From positions 57,966 to 121,965 of the forward strand of contig JACPNS010000008.1 of NCBI GenBank assembly GCA_016185345.1: a DNA stretch of 64,000 nucleotides, written 5' to 3'. The notes under the pieces were generated by a model. That model was not told where the DNA came from, did no database searches, and worked only from the letters and a program-made list of their open reading frames with translations. Below are positions 51,989 through 60,657 of this stretch, one piece after another; within the stretch, counting starts at the first letter, position 1, and each line of letters starts with the position of its first letter. Source of the stretch: Solirubrobacterales bacterium (GTDB taxonomy: Bacteria; Actinomycetota; Thermoleophilia; Solirubrobacterales; JACPNS01). The position numbers and the translations under genes were made by a program.

Positions 51989-52588
51989 ATGAAACTGTTT
52001 GGACGCACCGAAGATCACGCGCTGCAGGACCTCGCTGACGAGGATCTGATCGCCATGGCACAACGTGGAGACATTGCGTCGTTCGAAATTCTCTACGACC
52101 GCCATAAAGGCCCGGCCTATTCGCTGGCCCGCCGGATCACCGGCAGCGACGGCAACGCAGACGACGTCGTCCAAGAGACATTCGTATCCGTATGGCGATC
52201 GATCGAGCGTTACGACCCGCGCCGCGCAAGCGTGCGTACTTGGTTGATGCGCATCGTCCATCGCCGCGCGATCGACCAGCTGCGTTCGCAGATGGTCCAC
52301 CTGAAAAGGCGTGCCGACGGCGAGGGAGTCGTCGAAGAGCTCGCCGCGAAGGATCCGGCGCCCGAGTCGCTGACCCTCGCCGCCGAACAGTCGGTCGAGG
52401 TGCGCGAAGCACTGAGCGATCTCCCGGACGATCAGAGAAAGGTGATCGAACTCTCTTACTTCAGCGGCTTTTCTCAAACTGAGATAGCCGAAATCACCGG
52501 ACAACCCCTCGGCACAATTAAGGGTCGGATGCGCCTCGGGCTCGAAAAAATGCGCGCTCACCTTGAACTTGAGGAGGCACAAGCATGA
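51989..52588 (+). CDS. ECF-family RNA polymerase sigma factor
   Basis: 199 residues. Region 2 is FEILYDRHKGPAYSLARRITGSDGNADDVVQETFVSVWRS with the core- and -10-binding helix, and RTWLMRIVHRRAIDQLR follows. Region 4 is ALSDLPDDQRKVIELSYFSGFSQTEIAEITGQPLGTIKGRMRLGLEKMR, the -35-binding HTH. There is a short linker between them and no region 3. It overlaps the anti-sigma gene by 4 bp. Resembles the SigK/SigL group controlled by RskA-type membrane anti-sigma factors. Confidence 0.95.
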   Translation: MKLFGRTEDHALQDLADEDLIAMAQRGDIASFEILYDRHKGPAYSLARRITGSDGNADDVVQETFVSVWRSIERYDPRRASVRTWLMRIVHRRAIDQLRSQMVHLKRRADGEGVVEELAAKDPAPESLTLAAEQSVEVREALSDLPDDQRKVIELSYFSGFSQTEIAEITGQPLGTIKGRMRLGLEKMRAHLELEEAQA

Positions 52589-53295
52589 TGGATCAGATGA
52601 ACGAAAATCTGCATGACGACGCGGCAGCATTCGTGCTGGGTGCGATGAGCGAGCTTGAACACGAAGCCTTCCGGGTGAAGGTGATGCGCGACTGCGAACT
52701 CGGTCGCTACGTTGAGTCACTCGAGCAGGTTGGAGACCATCTGCTGATGTCCTCCCCGCCGGTGGCAGTTCCCGAATCGATTGGCGCATCGATCATTGCC
52801 GAGGCTCAGCGCGACCTCGATGCGCGAGAGATTCTTGAATCGCCGCGCGGCGTGCCGACAAGGAAGCGCAGCGGATTCGGATCGCGGGCATTCCGCCCGC
52901 TGGCGCTTGCCCTGAGCTTGCTTGTCGTTGGACTCGGCGCCTTCGCTATGGGCGGTGGATTCGGCACGGCCGATCAGTCCTCGGCGGCGCTCGCGGCCAA
53001 CTTCGACGCCCCCACTGCGCCGACGATGAACGGCGAGGTCAAGGCGTCTGGTGACGGCGCGGCCGTGAACGTCAGCGGCATGGACACCGACATTGAAGGC
53101 GATGTCTACCAACTGTGGATCCAGCGCAAGGGCACCATTTACGCGGCGCCGGTCTTCACCGTCGCCAGCGATGGCAGCGGGCACGCGTTCATCAACCGTG
53201 AGCTCGCCCCGGGCGACGTGGTGATGATCACCCGTGAACCTGCCGGTGGTTCGAAGGAGCCGACCAGCAAGCCGCTGGCCTCCGCGCAGGTCTAG
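52585..53295 (+). CDS. RskA-like membrane anti-sigma factor
   Basis: 236 residues. The cytosolic N-terminus (~1-100) contains LHDDAAAFVLGAMSELEHEAFRVKVM, matching the anti-sigma domain start of SigK regulators; the zinc HxxxCxxC motif is absent. A single TM segment (~107-127, PLALALSLLVVGLGAFAMGGG) is followed by an extracytoplasmic RskA domain with GDVYQLWIQRKGTIYAAPVF. It should hold the preceding sigma factor at the membrane until proteolysis. Co-translated with the sigma gene. Confidence 0.92.
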   Translation: MMDQMNENLHDDAAAFVLGAMSELEHEAFRVKVMRDCELGRYVESLEQVGDHLLMSSPPVAVPESIGASIIAEAQRDLDAREILESPRGVPTRKRSGFGSRAFRPLALALSLLVVGLGAFAMGGGFGTADQSSAALAANFDAPTAPTMNGEVKASGDGAAVNVSGMDTDIEGDVYQLWIQRKGTIYAAPVFTVASDGSGHAFINRELAPGDVVMITREPAGGSKEPTSKPLASAQV

Positions 53296-53957
53296 CTGCC
53301 CGGCTCGTTCATGCCACAGCGTTTGCGCAGCTCGGCGACCTCTCGCTCGAGCCTCGCGACGGCGGCCTTCAGCTCTGCAAGTTCGTCGGTTCGCTCGATC
53401 TGAATTGCCAGCTCGGCGCTGCCGGTCACCACGGCGGGAGCGCCATCAAGGAATGACTCGCCACCGCCAAGAAGATGGCGCCAGCGAACTTGCTTCTCGC
53501 CGGGCCTGCGATCGAGCTTCTCGACCAGCCCGAGCTCTGCCATTTCTCCGAGCTTCAGCTCGACATCCTCGAGCACTTCAAAGCCGTTGAGTCGTTCGGT
53601 TCGCGTCTTCAGCTCGCCTGGTGTCTGTTCGCCGCGCAGCAACAGGACAGTCAGCAACGCCTGCTCGGGCTGCTCGATCCCGAGCGTCTCCGGCACGAGG
53701 TGGCGGTACTTGGATGATCGCGAGCCGTGCCCGCTCGCCGCGCGGGTGAGTTCGCGCCGGTGCAACTTCTGCAAAGTGTCGTGAATCAAATCCTCGTCGT
53801 AGTCAACAACCGGATCGCGATTCGTGGACTGGTTGCAGGCGAGGCGCAACGCGTTGAGGGTCAGCGGGTAGCCGTCGGGCGTCGTTCGCTGCTTCTCCAT
53901 CAGGCACCCGAGGATGCGGACTTCTATCGGGTCGAGATTTGTCGGCGCGAGGCTCAT
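53292..53957 (-). CDS. YceH/DUF480-family protein
   Basis: 221 residues from the ATG at 53957. It has two winged-helix-like repeats: LDPIEVRILGCLMEKQRTTPDGYPLTLNALRLACNQSTNRDPV, then LLTVLLLRGEQTPGELKTRTERLNGF and LVEKLDRRPGEKQVRWRHLL. A coiled C-terminal helix follows (AELKAAVARLEREVAELRKR). This is the UPF0502 family. No enzymatic motif; DNA binding is possible. It overlaps the anti-sigma gene by 4 bp convergently. Confidence 0.88.
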   Translation of the reverse strand: MSLAPTNLDPIEVRILGCLMEKQRTTPDGYPLTLNALRLACNQSTNRDPVVDYDEDLIHDTLQKLHRRELTRAASGHGSRSSKYRHLVPETLGIEQPEQALLTVLLLRGEQTPGELKTRTERLNGFEVLEDVELKLGEMAELGLVEKLDRRPGEKQVRWRHLLGGGESFLDGAPAVVTGSAELAIQIERTDELAELKAAVARLEREVAELRKRCGMNEPGS

Positions 53958-53978
53958 CGGCGCCAAGGCTACAGGGGT

Positions 53979-53989
53979 ATCGGCCCGAT
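53979..53989. promoter_or_regulatory. Short palindrome upstream of the MFS-tetR operon
   Basis: ATCGG-C-CCGAT is an 11-bp palindrome, 43 bp before the MFS start. It could be the operator of the TetR encoded downstream. Weak on its own. Confidence 0.3.
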
Positions 53990-54031
53990 GATTAATGATA
54001 CGGTGACGTTTCGATATTGCCGAAGAGATCG

Positions 54032-55582
54032 ATGAACCAAGCAACTGACAACAACAAGTGGTGGACGCTCGCCGCCGTCTCGATCGCAATCTTCATGTTG
54101 CTGCTCGACATCACCGTCGTCAACGTCGCGCTGCCGGACATTCGCAAGGAACTGAACGCCTCGTTCACCGACCTGCAGTGGGTGGTGGATGCTTACTCCC
54201 TGGCGCTCGCGGCAACACTTCTGGCGTTCGGATCGATCGCAGACCTGATCGGACGTCGACTGATTTTCGTGATCGGATTGGGCGTGTTCATCGTTGCTTC
54301 GCTCGCATGCGGTCTCGCCAATGACCCGACGATGCTGAACATCGCCCGCGCTGTCCAGGGCACCGGCGGCGCGATGATGTTCGCGACTTCGCTGGCGCTG
54401 ATCGCGAGCGCCTTCCAGGGCCCCGAGCGCGGCACCGCATTTGGCGTCTTCGGTGCCGTGACCGGTGGCGCGGTCGCAATCGGGCCGCTGATCGGCGGCG
54501 TGATCACCGACGGCCCGGGTTGGGAGTGGATCTTCTTCGTCAACATCCCGATCGGAATCACCGCAATCTTCCTGACAATGAGCAAAGTCGCGGAATCAAG
54601 GGACCCTCATAACTACGGGATCGACTGGCTCGGCGTCATCGCCTTCAGCGGGTCGCTCCTGCTGCTGGTTCTGAGCCTGCTCGAGGGCAACGATCGCGGC
54701 TGGGGAAGCACTCTGATCGTTTTTCAGCTGACCGCTTCGCTGGTGCTGCTGATTGCGTTTTTCGCGATCGAGGCGCGCAAGTCCCACCCGCTGTTTGATC
54801 TGAAGCTTTTCATGAAGCCGGCATTTGCCGGCGTCTCGATCGCTGCATTCGCTCTTTCGGCGTCGATGTTCTCGCTGTTTCTCTACATCACGCTGTACGT
54901 GCAGAACATTCTTGGTTACGGCCCGCTCGAGGCCGGCTTGCGCTTCCTGCCGATCACACTGCTCTCGTTCATCGTCGCGCCGTTCGCCGGAAAACTCACG
55001 CAGACCTACCAGCCGCGTTGGTTCCTCGGTGGCGGCCTGCTGTTCATCGCCGCCGGCATTCTCCTGATGCAGGGAATCGACATCGAATCCAAATGGACAT
55101 TCCTGCTTCCGGGCTTTGTCGTCGCCGGTATCGGCGTCGGGCTCGTCAATCCGCCGCTGGCGTCCACCGCAGTCGGCGTCGTTCCGCCAGAACGTTCTGG
55201 CATGGGCTCGGGAATCAACTCGACGTTCCGGCAGATCGGAATTGCCACCGGTATTGCGGGCCTGGGGGCGCTCTTTCAATCACGCGTCAACGGCACTCTC
55301 GCCACCGAACTCGCCGGCACACCCGGGGCCGAGAACGCCAAAGAGCTCGGCCGCGCCGTGACCTCCGGCGCACTCGGCGACGTCGTCCAGCAGCTGCCGG
55401 TCAGCGCGCAGAGCACAGTCACTCGTGCGGGAACAGACGCCTTCATCTCTGGCTACCACGCGATCTTCTATGTCGCGGCCGGGATCGCGCTGGTCGGCGC
55501 GATCCTCTCGGTGCTGCTCGTCAGGCCACAGGACTTTGTCCCGCATGGCATCGGACCGGAAGTAAAAAGCGGCGAAGAATGA
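54032..55582 (+). CDS. MFS drug-efflux transporter, DHA2 (14-TM) family
   Basis: 516 residues with 14 predicted TM helices, the EmrB/QacA class. Motif DITVVNVALPDI lies in TM1, LQWVVDAYSLALAATLLAFGSIADLIGRR (motif A region) follows TM2, and MMFATSLALIASAF and AIGPLIGGVITDGPGWEWIFFVNIPIG (motif C, antiporter signature) come next. Proton-coupled drug or lipid exporter in the cytoplasmic membrane. The ATG at 54032 has GAAGAG upstream. The stop overlaps the start of a tetR gene. Confidence 0.92.
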   Translation: MNQATDNNKWWTLAAVSIAIFMLLLDITVVNVALPDIRKELNASFTDLQWVVDAYSLALAATLLAFGSIADLIGRRLIFVIGLGVFIVASLACGLANDPTMLNIARAVQGTGGAMMFATSLALIASAFQGPERGTAFGVFGAVTGGAVAIGPLIGGVITDGPGWEWIFFVNIPIGITAIFLTMSKVAESRDPHNYGIDWLGVIAFSGSLLLLVLSLLEGNDRGWGSTLIVFQLTASLVLLIAFFAIEARKSHPLFDLKLFMKPAFAGVSIAAFALSASMFSLFLYITLYVQNILGYGPLEAGLRFLPITLLSFIVAPFAGKLTQTYQPRWFLGGGLLFIAAGILLMQGIDIESKWTFLLPGFVVAGIGVGLVNPPLASTAVGVVPPERSGMGSGINSTFRQIGIATGIAGLGALFQSRVNGTLATELAGTPGAENAKELGRAVTSGALGDVVQQLPVSAQSTVTRAGTDAFISGYHAIFYVAAGIALVGAILSVLLVRPQDFVPHGIGPEVKSGEE

Positions 55583-56160
55583 TGACTGCCAAGCGCGGGC
55601 GCGGCAGACCGCGCGACCCCGAAACCGACGAGCGCATCCTTCGCTGCGCGCTCGATCTCCTGGCAGAGGATGGCTTCGCCGGAATGACGATCGACGGCGT
55701 CGCCGGTGCAGCTGGTGTGAGCAAGGCAACGATCTACCGCCGCTTCGCCGACAAGAACGACCTTGTGACGGCCGCGATCGCCGTCTATGCGAGCCAGGAC
55801 GACGAAGCGCTTCAGGGTGATACCCGCGAGCGGCTGACCGCCGTGATGCAAGGTGCGCGCGAACGGATGATCGACGGATCAGGGATGACGATCATGCGCC
55901 AGATCATGGCCGAGTCCAAACGCAATCCAGAGCTCGTTCGTCTGCACCGCGAGCGCACGATTCAGCCGAAGATGGCGGCGATGGTGCGACTGCTCGAGGA
56001 TGGTGTCGAGCGCGGCGAAGTTCGGCCCGACGCGGATCTTCAGCTGATCACCGAACTGCTCACTGGCTCCTGGATGGCGCGCTGGAATCGCGGCGAGGAG
56101 TTCCCGGGCAATTGGTCCGAGCGCGTCGTCGATGCAATCTGGCCGGCGCTGGCCGCTTGA
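55579..56160 (+). CDS. TetR-family regulator of the MFS pump
   Basis: 193 residues. The N-terminus is GRGRPRDPETDERILRCALDLLAEDGFAGMTIDGVAGAAGVSKATIYRRFADKNDLV, a clear TetR HTH. The C-terminal region has MRQIMAESKRNPELVRLHRERTIQPK, as in TetR_C_16-like domains. It overlaps the exporter gene by 4 bp (ATGATG start), so pump and regulator are expressed together, a standard arrangement for drug-inducible efflux. Confidence 0.92.
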   Translation: MMTAKRGRGRPRDPETDERILRCALDLLAEDGFAGMTIDGVAGAAGVSKATIYRRFADKNDLVTAAIAVYASQDDEALQGDTRERLTAVMQGARERMIDGSGMTIMRQIMAESKRNPELVRLHRERTIQPKMAAMVRLLEDGVERGEVRPDADLQLITELLTGSWMARWNRGEEFPGNWSERVVDAIWPALAA

Positions 56161-56299
56161 ACGCGAGCCTGCGGCTGCGTTACGCGAGTGTTACGAGAAT
56201 CGCACAGCCCCTGCATCCGATGTACTCTTCGCCAGTCTTTTTCAGACTTCAGATTTGTCCGTATCCAATGGGGGACCCTTTCCAGGGAGGTAATAGACC

Positions 56300-56716
56300 G
56301 TGACTTTGAAAACTCGCTCAACCCGACTTCGTGTCGCCAGCATGCTGCTCGGACTTGTGGCACTTCTGCTGCTCGCCGGCTGTGGTGAAGACAAGAAAGA
56401 CCCAGGCCCAACTGCCGCTGCACCCAAGCTTTCGGCCTCGATCGACCTGACCGTCAAGGATGGCTCGTTCAACAAGTCCGCTGTGACGGCGAAGCCGGGC
56501 ACGATCAAGATCACGGTCACCGTGCCGGCGGATGCCAAGGGCAAGCACGGCGTCGGTATCGATGGCGGCCAGTACAAGGACATCAAGGGTGCGCCTGTCG
56601 CCCCGGGTCGTTCGACCAGCCTCACCGTCGCTGTGGTGAAGGGCAAGTACACGATCTTCGACTCCTACAAGAACAACCGCAAGAATGGCTACGAGACGGC
56701 GCTCACCGTCAAGTAG
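56300..56716 (+). CDS. Lipoprotein with cupredoxin-like domain
   Basis: 138 residues from a GTG preceded by AGGGAGGT. Signal peptide with lipobox LLAGC (Cys28), then a Pro/Ala linker and a small beta domain (ASIDLTVKDGSFNKSAVTAKPGTIKITVTVPADAKGKHGVGID...GKYTIFDSYKNNRKNGYETALTVK). The fold pattern suggests a cupredoxin/plastocyanin-like sandwich. Of the copper ligands only one His is seen and the Cys-His-Met set is absent. Likely a membrane-anchored, non-copper beta-barrel; substrate unknown. Terminator follows. Confidence 0.82.
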   Translation: MTLKTRSTRLRVASMLLGLVALLLLAGCGEDKKDPGPTAAAPKLSASIDLTVKDGSFNKSAVTAKPGTIKITVTVPADAKGKHGVGIDGGQYKDIKGAPVAPGRSTSLTVAVVKGKYTIFDSYKNNRKNGYETALTVK

Positions 56717-56739
56717 CTGTAACCGGAGTTTCAGTCAAA

Positions 56740-56775
56740 GGCCGCATCCGGTTTCCGGGTGCGGCCTTTTTCTTT
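56740..56775 (+). terminator. Intrinsic terminator after the lipoprotein gene
   Basis: GGCCGCATCCGG and CGGGTGCGGCC form a GC-rich stem with a TTTC loop, followed by TTTTTCTTT. It lies 24 bp after the stop. Confidence 0.92.
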
Positions 56776-56776
56776 G

Positions 56777-56866
56777 TTAGAGCCAGAGTTTTGTGGCGGC
56801 GATGATCATCCCCACGAATACGAGTACGACGAGAACGATTTGCATGACGATCCAATTGGTTTGCAC
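56777..56866 (-). CDS. Possible 29-residue membrane peptide
   Basis: A short frame from GTG at 56866 (or ATG at 56845) encodes about 22-29 residues that are almost entirely one hydrophobic helix, QIVLVVLVFVGMIIAATKLW. No strong ribosome site is visible, and it lies in the gap between a terminator and a UspA gene. Such one-helix peptides are frequent but are hard to verify from sequence. Confidence 0.3.
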   Translation of the reverse strand: MQTNWIVMQIVLVVLVFVGMIIAATKLWL

Positions 56867-56968
56867 GGCGGTGATGCTAATCGGCGGCTGTGCAACGGTT
56901 CGCACACAAGCCGCCCCCCTGCTCCCGTATGATCGACCGGCAGCACCACCCAACCGAGTGAGGAAAAG

Positions 56969-57412
56969 TTGATCCAGAAAATCGTCGTCGGCACAGACGG
57001 TTCCGACACCGCGGCCCAAGCAGTGATTCAAGCAGGCGAACTCGCCGAGAAGCTCGGCGCATCGTTGGTGATTGTCAGCGCCTTTGATCCGGTTTCCACC
57101 GCCCGGCTGGAAAAAGAGCGCGCGGACGCACCAGCAGACGTCGAGTGGACGATCAACGAGCGCGAAGACGTGGACGCGATGCTCAGCCAGATTTCGGCCC
57201 CGATGGAAGAGCGCAACATCGACGTGAAAATCGCCGCTCGTCAGGGCAACCCCGCTGACGCGATTCTTGATGTCGCCGAAGAAGAGGGCGCCGACCTGAT
57301 CGTCGTCGGAAACAAGGGCATGGCTGGCGCTCGTCGCTTCCTGCTCGGCAGCGTGCCGAACAAGATCTCGCACCACGCACCGTGCTCGGTGCTGATCGTC
57401 AGAACGACCTAG
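56969..57412 (+). CDS. Universal stress protein (UspA family)
   Basis: 147 residues from a TTG start. N-terminal KIVVGTDGSDTAAQAV and the ATP-binding motif G-x2-G-x9-G-S (GNKGMAGARRFLLGSVPNKI) indicate the ATP-binding class. The sequence differs from the UspA in the amine locus at 30.1 kb. Monocistronic; 16 bp from the convergent subtilisin gene. Confidence 0.93.
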   Translation: MIQKIVVGTDGSDTAAQAVIQAGELAEKLGASLVIVSAFDPVSTARLEKERADAPADVEWTINEREDVDAMLSQISAPMEERNIDVKIAARQGNPADAILDVAEEEGADLIVVGNKGMAGARRFLLGSVPNKISHHAPCSVLIVRTT

Positions 57413-57428
57413 CGCTCGACCGAATTGT

Positions 57429-58898
57429 TCAAGGCGCGCCGACAGCGGCGGCGGCGTCGACGAGGCCGTTGCCGTAATGCAGGTCGTAGCCAGGTGCGCC
57501 GAGGTCCTTCGCGGTCACTTCCAGCCGTGCCTGGACGGCTGCGGGAGTCGGGTTCTCGCCGACGATGCCGCTGGCGATTATCAGCGCCGCCACTCCCGAG
57601 ACGTGCGGTGACGCCATCGACGTGCCCTGGTAGGTCCCGGGCAGGGAGAAGCTTCGCGGACTGCGCGCGAAGGTCATCTGGTAAATCGATGCGGCGGGGT
57701 TCGTAACCCGGCAGTTCGCGGGGTCGGTGCTGCCCGAGCTGGTGTCGAGATCGAATGTGTCGCTACCGCCGCCCGGGGCGACGAGATCCAGGCCGTTGCC
57801 ATAGTCGGAGTAGTCGGCGAGGCAACCGTTGATAGTGGTTGCGCCGACGGACAGCGCGTAGCCACTGCGCGCCGGGTAGGCGACCCGGTTGGCCTCCTGG
57901 TTTCCAGATGCGGCAACCACCAGCGAGCCCTTGGCGCGTGCGTAACGCATCGCCGAGATGATCCCGGGGAGGTCTGAGGCGCTGAGCTGGACGTCGAACT
58001 CGACGGAAAGATTGATCACGTCAGCGCCGCGATCGGCGGCGTAACGGATTGCGCGTGAGACGGTCGCCTCATCGCCGAGGCCGCGAGCGTTAAGAGCGCG
58101 GATCGGCATCAGCGTTGCGCCGTAAGCTATGCCGGTGACAGCGAGCGCGTTGTCGGTCTGCTCGAAGACGGTCGATGCGACGTGCGTGCCGTGGCCGTTG
58201 CGGTCCTCGGGGTAGCGGTCGCGATCGAGGAAGTCGTATGCAGCCTTTATCTTCACGCCGCGAAGATCCGGCGAGCGCTTGAAGCGGCCGCGGTTCTCGA
58301 AGGCGACCCCGGTGTCGATAATCGCAACTACTGACTTGCGCCCGCCGGAGCGGCGGAGGGCGCGCAGTTTACGCCAGGCAGGCAGCACGTTGATGCCGTA
58401 CTTGCCGGCGAAGTTCCACTGTGTGCTCTGCCAGCCGCCCGGCGTCGAGCTGCGACCAGGGTCGTTGGGGATCCAATCGGTTTCATCTGCAGCGATCCGC
58501 GCGATGTAGTTGGGCTTGACGTAACGCACACCGGGCTCAGCTGCGAGCTTCTTGGCGACGCTCCTGAGCGACTCATCCTTGCCGACCTTCACGACTGCGC
58601 TGCGCGGCCCGCCGAGCTGGACCGTTCCTGCGCTAGCCGACGCAATCGAGGCGGCACCGGCGCTCGCCGAGGTGTCTGAATCGAATCCAACAATCACTGA
58701 GCTACTCGAGTAGCTGCTCGCCGGATCGTCAAACCCACGAACCTGGCCCGCGCCGCTCGCGCTCTGCGAGGCCACCAGCATCGCGGTTGCAGCGACGATC
58801 GGCGCCAGACGGCGCAGGGTACGGGTTTCGATGGTCAGGAGTACGGGTGAATGTGGCGTGAAAGGAGTTGCGGGGCTCCGGATCAGTGCCCCGCGCAA
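57429..58898 (-). CDS. Secreted S8-family serine protease (subtilisin-like)
   Basis: Up to 489 residues (TTG start at 58898; the true start may be further in, before RRLAPIVAATAMLVASQSASG). Signal segment, then a ~100-residue propeptide with VIVGFDSDTSASA and EPGVRYVKPNYIA. The catalytic triad is Asp195 (AIIDTGV), His236 (NGHGTHVAS) and Ser427 (GTSMASPH), with oxyanion Asn in AASGNQEA. Extracellular protease, about 300-residue mature domain. No C-terminal extension or anchor. Confidence 0.93.
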   Translation of the reverse strand: MRGALIRSPATPFTPHSPVLLTIETRTLRRLAPIVAATAMLVASQSASGAGQVRGFDDPASSYSSSSVIVGFDSDTSASAGAASIASASAGTVQLGGPRSAVVKVGKDESLRSVAKKLAAEPGVRYVKPNYIARIAADETDWIPNDPGRSSTPGGWQSTQWNFAGKYGINVLPAWRKLRALRRSGGRKSVVAIIDTGVAFENRGRFKRSPDLRGVKIKAAYDFLDRDRYPEDRNGHGTHVASTVFEQTDNALAVTGIAYGATLMPIRALNARGLGDEATVSRAIRYAADRGADVINLSVEFDVQLSASDLPGIISAMRYARAKGSLVVAASGNQEANRVAYPARSGYALSVGATTINGCLADYSDYGNGLDLVAPGGGSDTFDLDTSSGSTDPANCRVTNPAASIYQMTFARSPRSFSLPGTYQGTSMASPHVSGVAALIIASGIVGENPTPAAVQARLEVTAKDLGAPGYDLHYGNGLVDAAAAVGAP

Positions 58899-58980
58899 GC
58901 TGAAACACCGTATCTGCAGATAAGTCGTGCAGGTGCCGGTGAACTTTCGCTTGCGTATGCCTGTTCTACGGTATTCGAAG

Positions 58981-59454
58981 ATGACTGGATCACCAGCTGA
59001 ATGGACCGATCAGGACGCGCATTTCATGGCGCTCGCGATCGCGCAGGCGCAGGCCGCCCTCGCCCATGATGATGTACCGATCGGCGCCGTTGTGACGCTC
59101 GGTATTGAGGTGATCGGCGTCGGTCGCAACGAGCGCGAACTGCTGCAAGATCCGACCGCCCACGCGGAAGTTCTGGCGCTGCGTCACGCCGCCGAGGCGG
59201 TCGGCAGCTGGCGCGTGCTGGACGCCACTTTGTACGTCACGCTAGAACCTTGTGCGATGTGTGCGGGGGCGATCGTCCTCAGTCGAGTCCCGCACGTGAT
59301 CTTCGGCGCATCAGACCCGAAGGCCGGCGCCTGCGGAAGCGTGCTCGACGTCACCGGAGAACCGCGATTCAACCATCGACCGAATGTTCGTGGCGGCCTG
59401 ATGGGCGATACATGCGGCGACCTGCTGCGTGCATTCTTCGCCGCGCGCCGTTGA
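58981..59454 (+). CDS. tadA: tRNA adenosine(34) deaminase
   Basis: 157 residues from the ATG at 58981 (an upstream in-frame ATG at 58957 is less likely). Zinc motif HAE (61-63) and PCAMC (90-94), with further TadA signatures DDVPIGAVV and FGASDPKAGACGSV. Converts A34 to inosine in tRNA-Arg(ACG). A tRNA-Ser gene follows 18 bp after the stop. Length and motifs match TadA rather than other CDA enzymes. Confidence 0.94.
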   Translation: MTGSPAEWTDQDAHFMALAIAQAQAALAHDDVPIGAVVTLGIEVIGVGRNERELLQDPTAHAEVLALRHAAEAVGSWRVLDATLYVTLEPCAMCAGAIVLSRVPHVIFGASDPKAGACGSVLDVTGEPRFNHRPNVRGGLMGDTCGDLLRAFFAARR

Positions 59455-59472
59455 TCTTCTAGGATTTCCCGC

Positions 59473-59561
59473 GGAGAGGTGCCGGAGCGGTTGAACGGGG
59501 CAGTCTCGAAAACTGTTGACGGGCGTAAGCTCGTCCGAGGGTTCGAATCCCTCTCTCTCCG
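59473..59561 (+). tRNA. tRNA-Ser (anticodon CGA)
   Basis: 89-nt tRNA with a long class II variable arm. The acceptor GGAGAGG pairs with TCTCTCC (one G-T wobble), the anticodon loop CTCGAAA gives CGA, which reads UCG, and the T loop is in GGGTTCGAATCCC. Discriminator base is G as expected for serine. CCA is not encoded. Confidence 0.95.
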
Positions 59562-59665
59562 TTAGTTTGCGCTCTTTCGAGCCCTCTCCCGCACCAACAG
59601 CGGCAATTGCTTGGTTGCACAGGCGTCTGGTGTCGCCATCAACCAGCAGACAGCGCTGAGTTCTC

Positions 59666-59699
59666 GGCCGCCCTCAGGTGACCGAGGCGGCCTTATTTT
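59666..59699 (+). terminator. Terminator downstream of tRNA-Ser
   Basis: GGCCGCCCTC and GAGGCGGCC form a GC-rich hairpin (one bulge) followed by TTATTTT. It lies 105 nt after the tRNA and overlaps the stop codon of the convergent desaturase gene. Confidence 0.75.
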
Positions 59700-60628
59700 G
59701 GCTCGCCCCAGTGAGAATGCTCGATTTCTCGTAACCTGCGGTACTCCTCGACGGTCAACGGTCGACCCGTTGGAGTCGCCATCGCCGGGTCGTTCGCCAG
59801 GTAACTATCCTCGTTATTTCGCCAGACCGCGATGTAGCGGTAGAACGGAATCCGCGGGTGAAGGTGGTGAACCAGGTGGTAGTTCTGGTAAACGAGCAAC
59901 GGGGTGAGGATGAATTCGGCTCCAACGATGTTTCGGGTGGCTCGGAAGCGATTGCTCTCGACAGTGTCCGTCAGCTCATGATGGGGCAACCAGTCGAATG
60001 ACCAAGCGAGTATGAACAAAGCAATTCTGGTCGGGATCAGGTAATACAGCAGTACGTCTACGGCATACCCGTTGAGCCAAAGTGTCGCGATCACGGCCAC
60101 GACGATCGCGAGGTTGACGAGAAACTCGAACTTCTCGGAGCGCGGCCGCGAAGAAATCCTCGACAGGTAGAAGACGAAGTAGTTGAAATCAATCGTCATC
60201 CAGCGGAAGGGAAGGGCGAATCTGCTGTCGGACTGCGTGTAGTGGTCCGGGTCGCTGCCGTCTGTGTGGTTGGTGAACCGATGGTGTTGCATGTGCACGA
60301 ATCGCAGGAGGCTGAAACTTCCGATCGCTGTGAAGAAAGGCGTCGCAACGCGCCCCAACCACAAGTTGAATCGCTGGTTCGAAGAAGCCGAAGCGTGACT
60401 GCATTCGTGCGCCACCGAGAACATCAGGAACGCGGCAATGCCGTTGACCAGTACCGAAACAGGCGCCGGCCAGAAGTCCTTGACCCCGGCGAGCGTTGAC
60501 GCGAGCCACACGATCAACGCTCCCGCGAACAGCGCAAAAGTTGGCCACGCCACGGCGGGAATCGGTTCTTCCGGCCGCGGAATCTGGTTGATTGCGCCTG
60601 CGCTGTGGGGCTTGATTGTTGTAGACAT
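59693..60628 (-). CDS. Membrane fatty acid desaturase-family protein
   Basis: 311 residues. Histidine boxes HECSH (74-78), HMQHH (112-116) and HLVHHLHP (251-258), with TM pairs at ~30-70 and ~170-210. A di-iron FA_desaturase fold, but the third box (NYHLVHHLHPRIPFY) is closer to the CrtW/FADS-like branch than to acyl-CoA desaturases. Substrate could be acyl lipid or carotenoid. The ATG at 60628 is chosen because upstream sequence is not family-like. A remnant of a 2TM-domain gene lies immediately upstream. Confidence 0.9.
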   Translation of the reverse strand: MSTTIKPHSAGAINQIPRPEEPIPAVAWPTFALFAGALIVWLASTLAGVKDFWPAPVSVLVNGIAAFLMFSVAHECSHASASSNQRFNLWLGRVATPFFTAIGSFSLLRFVHMQHHRFTNHTDGSDPDHYTQSDSRFALPFRWMTIDFNYFVFYLSRISSRPRSEKFEFLVNLAIVVAVIATLWLNGYAVDVLLYYLIPTRIALFILAWSFDWLPHHELTDTVESNRFRATRNIVGAEFILTPLLVYQNYHLVHHLHPRIPFYRYIAVWRNNEDSYLANDPAMATPTGRPLTVEEYRRLREIEHSHWGEPK

Positions 60629-60657
60629 AGGGCTGCCCGGGGTTGGATCGGCGAAGG

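Noticed and set aside
59562..59665. Integrase attachment site or genomic island at tRNA-Ser
   Set aside because: No repeat of the tRNA 3' end and no integrase gene nearby.
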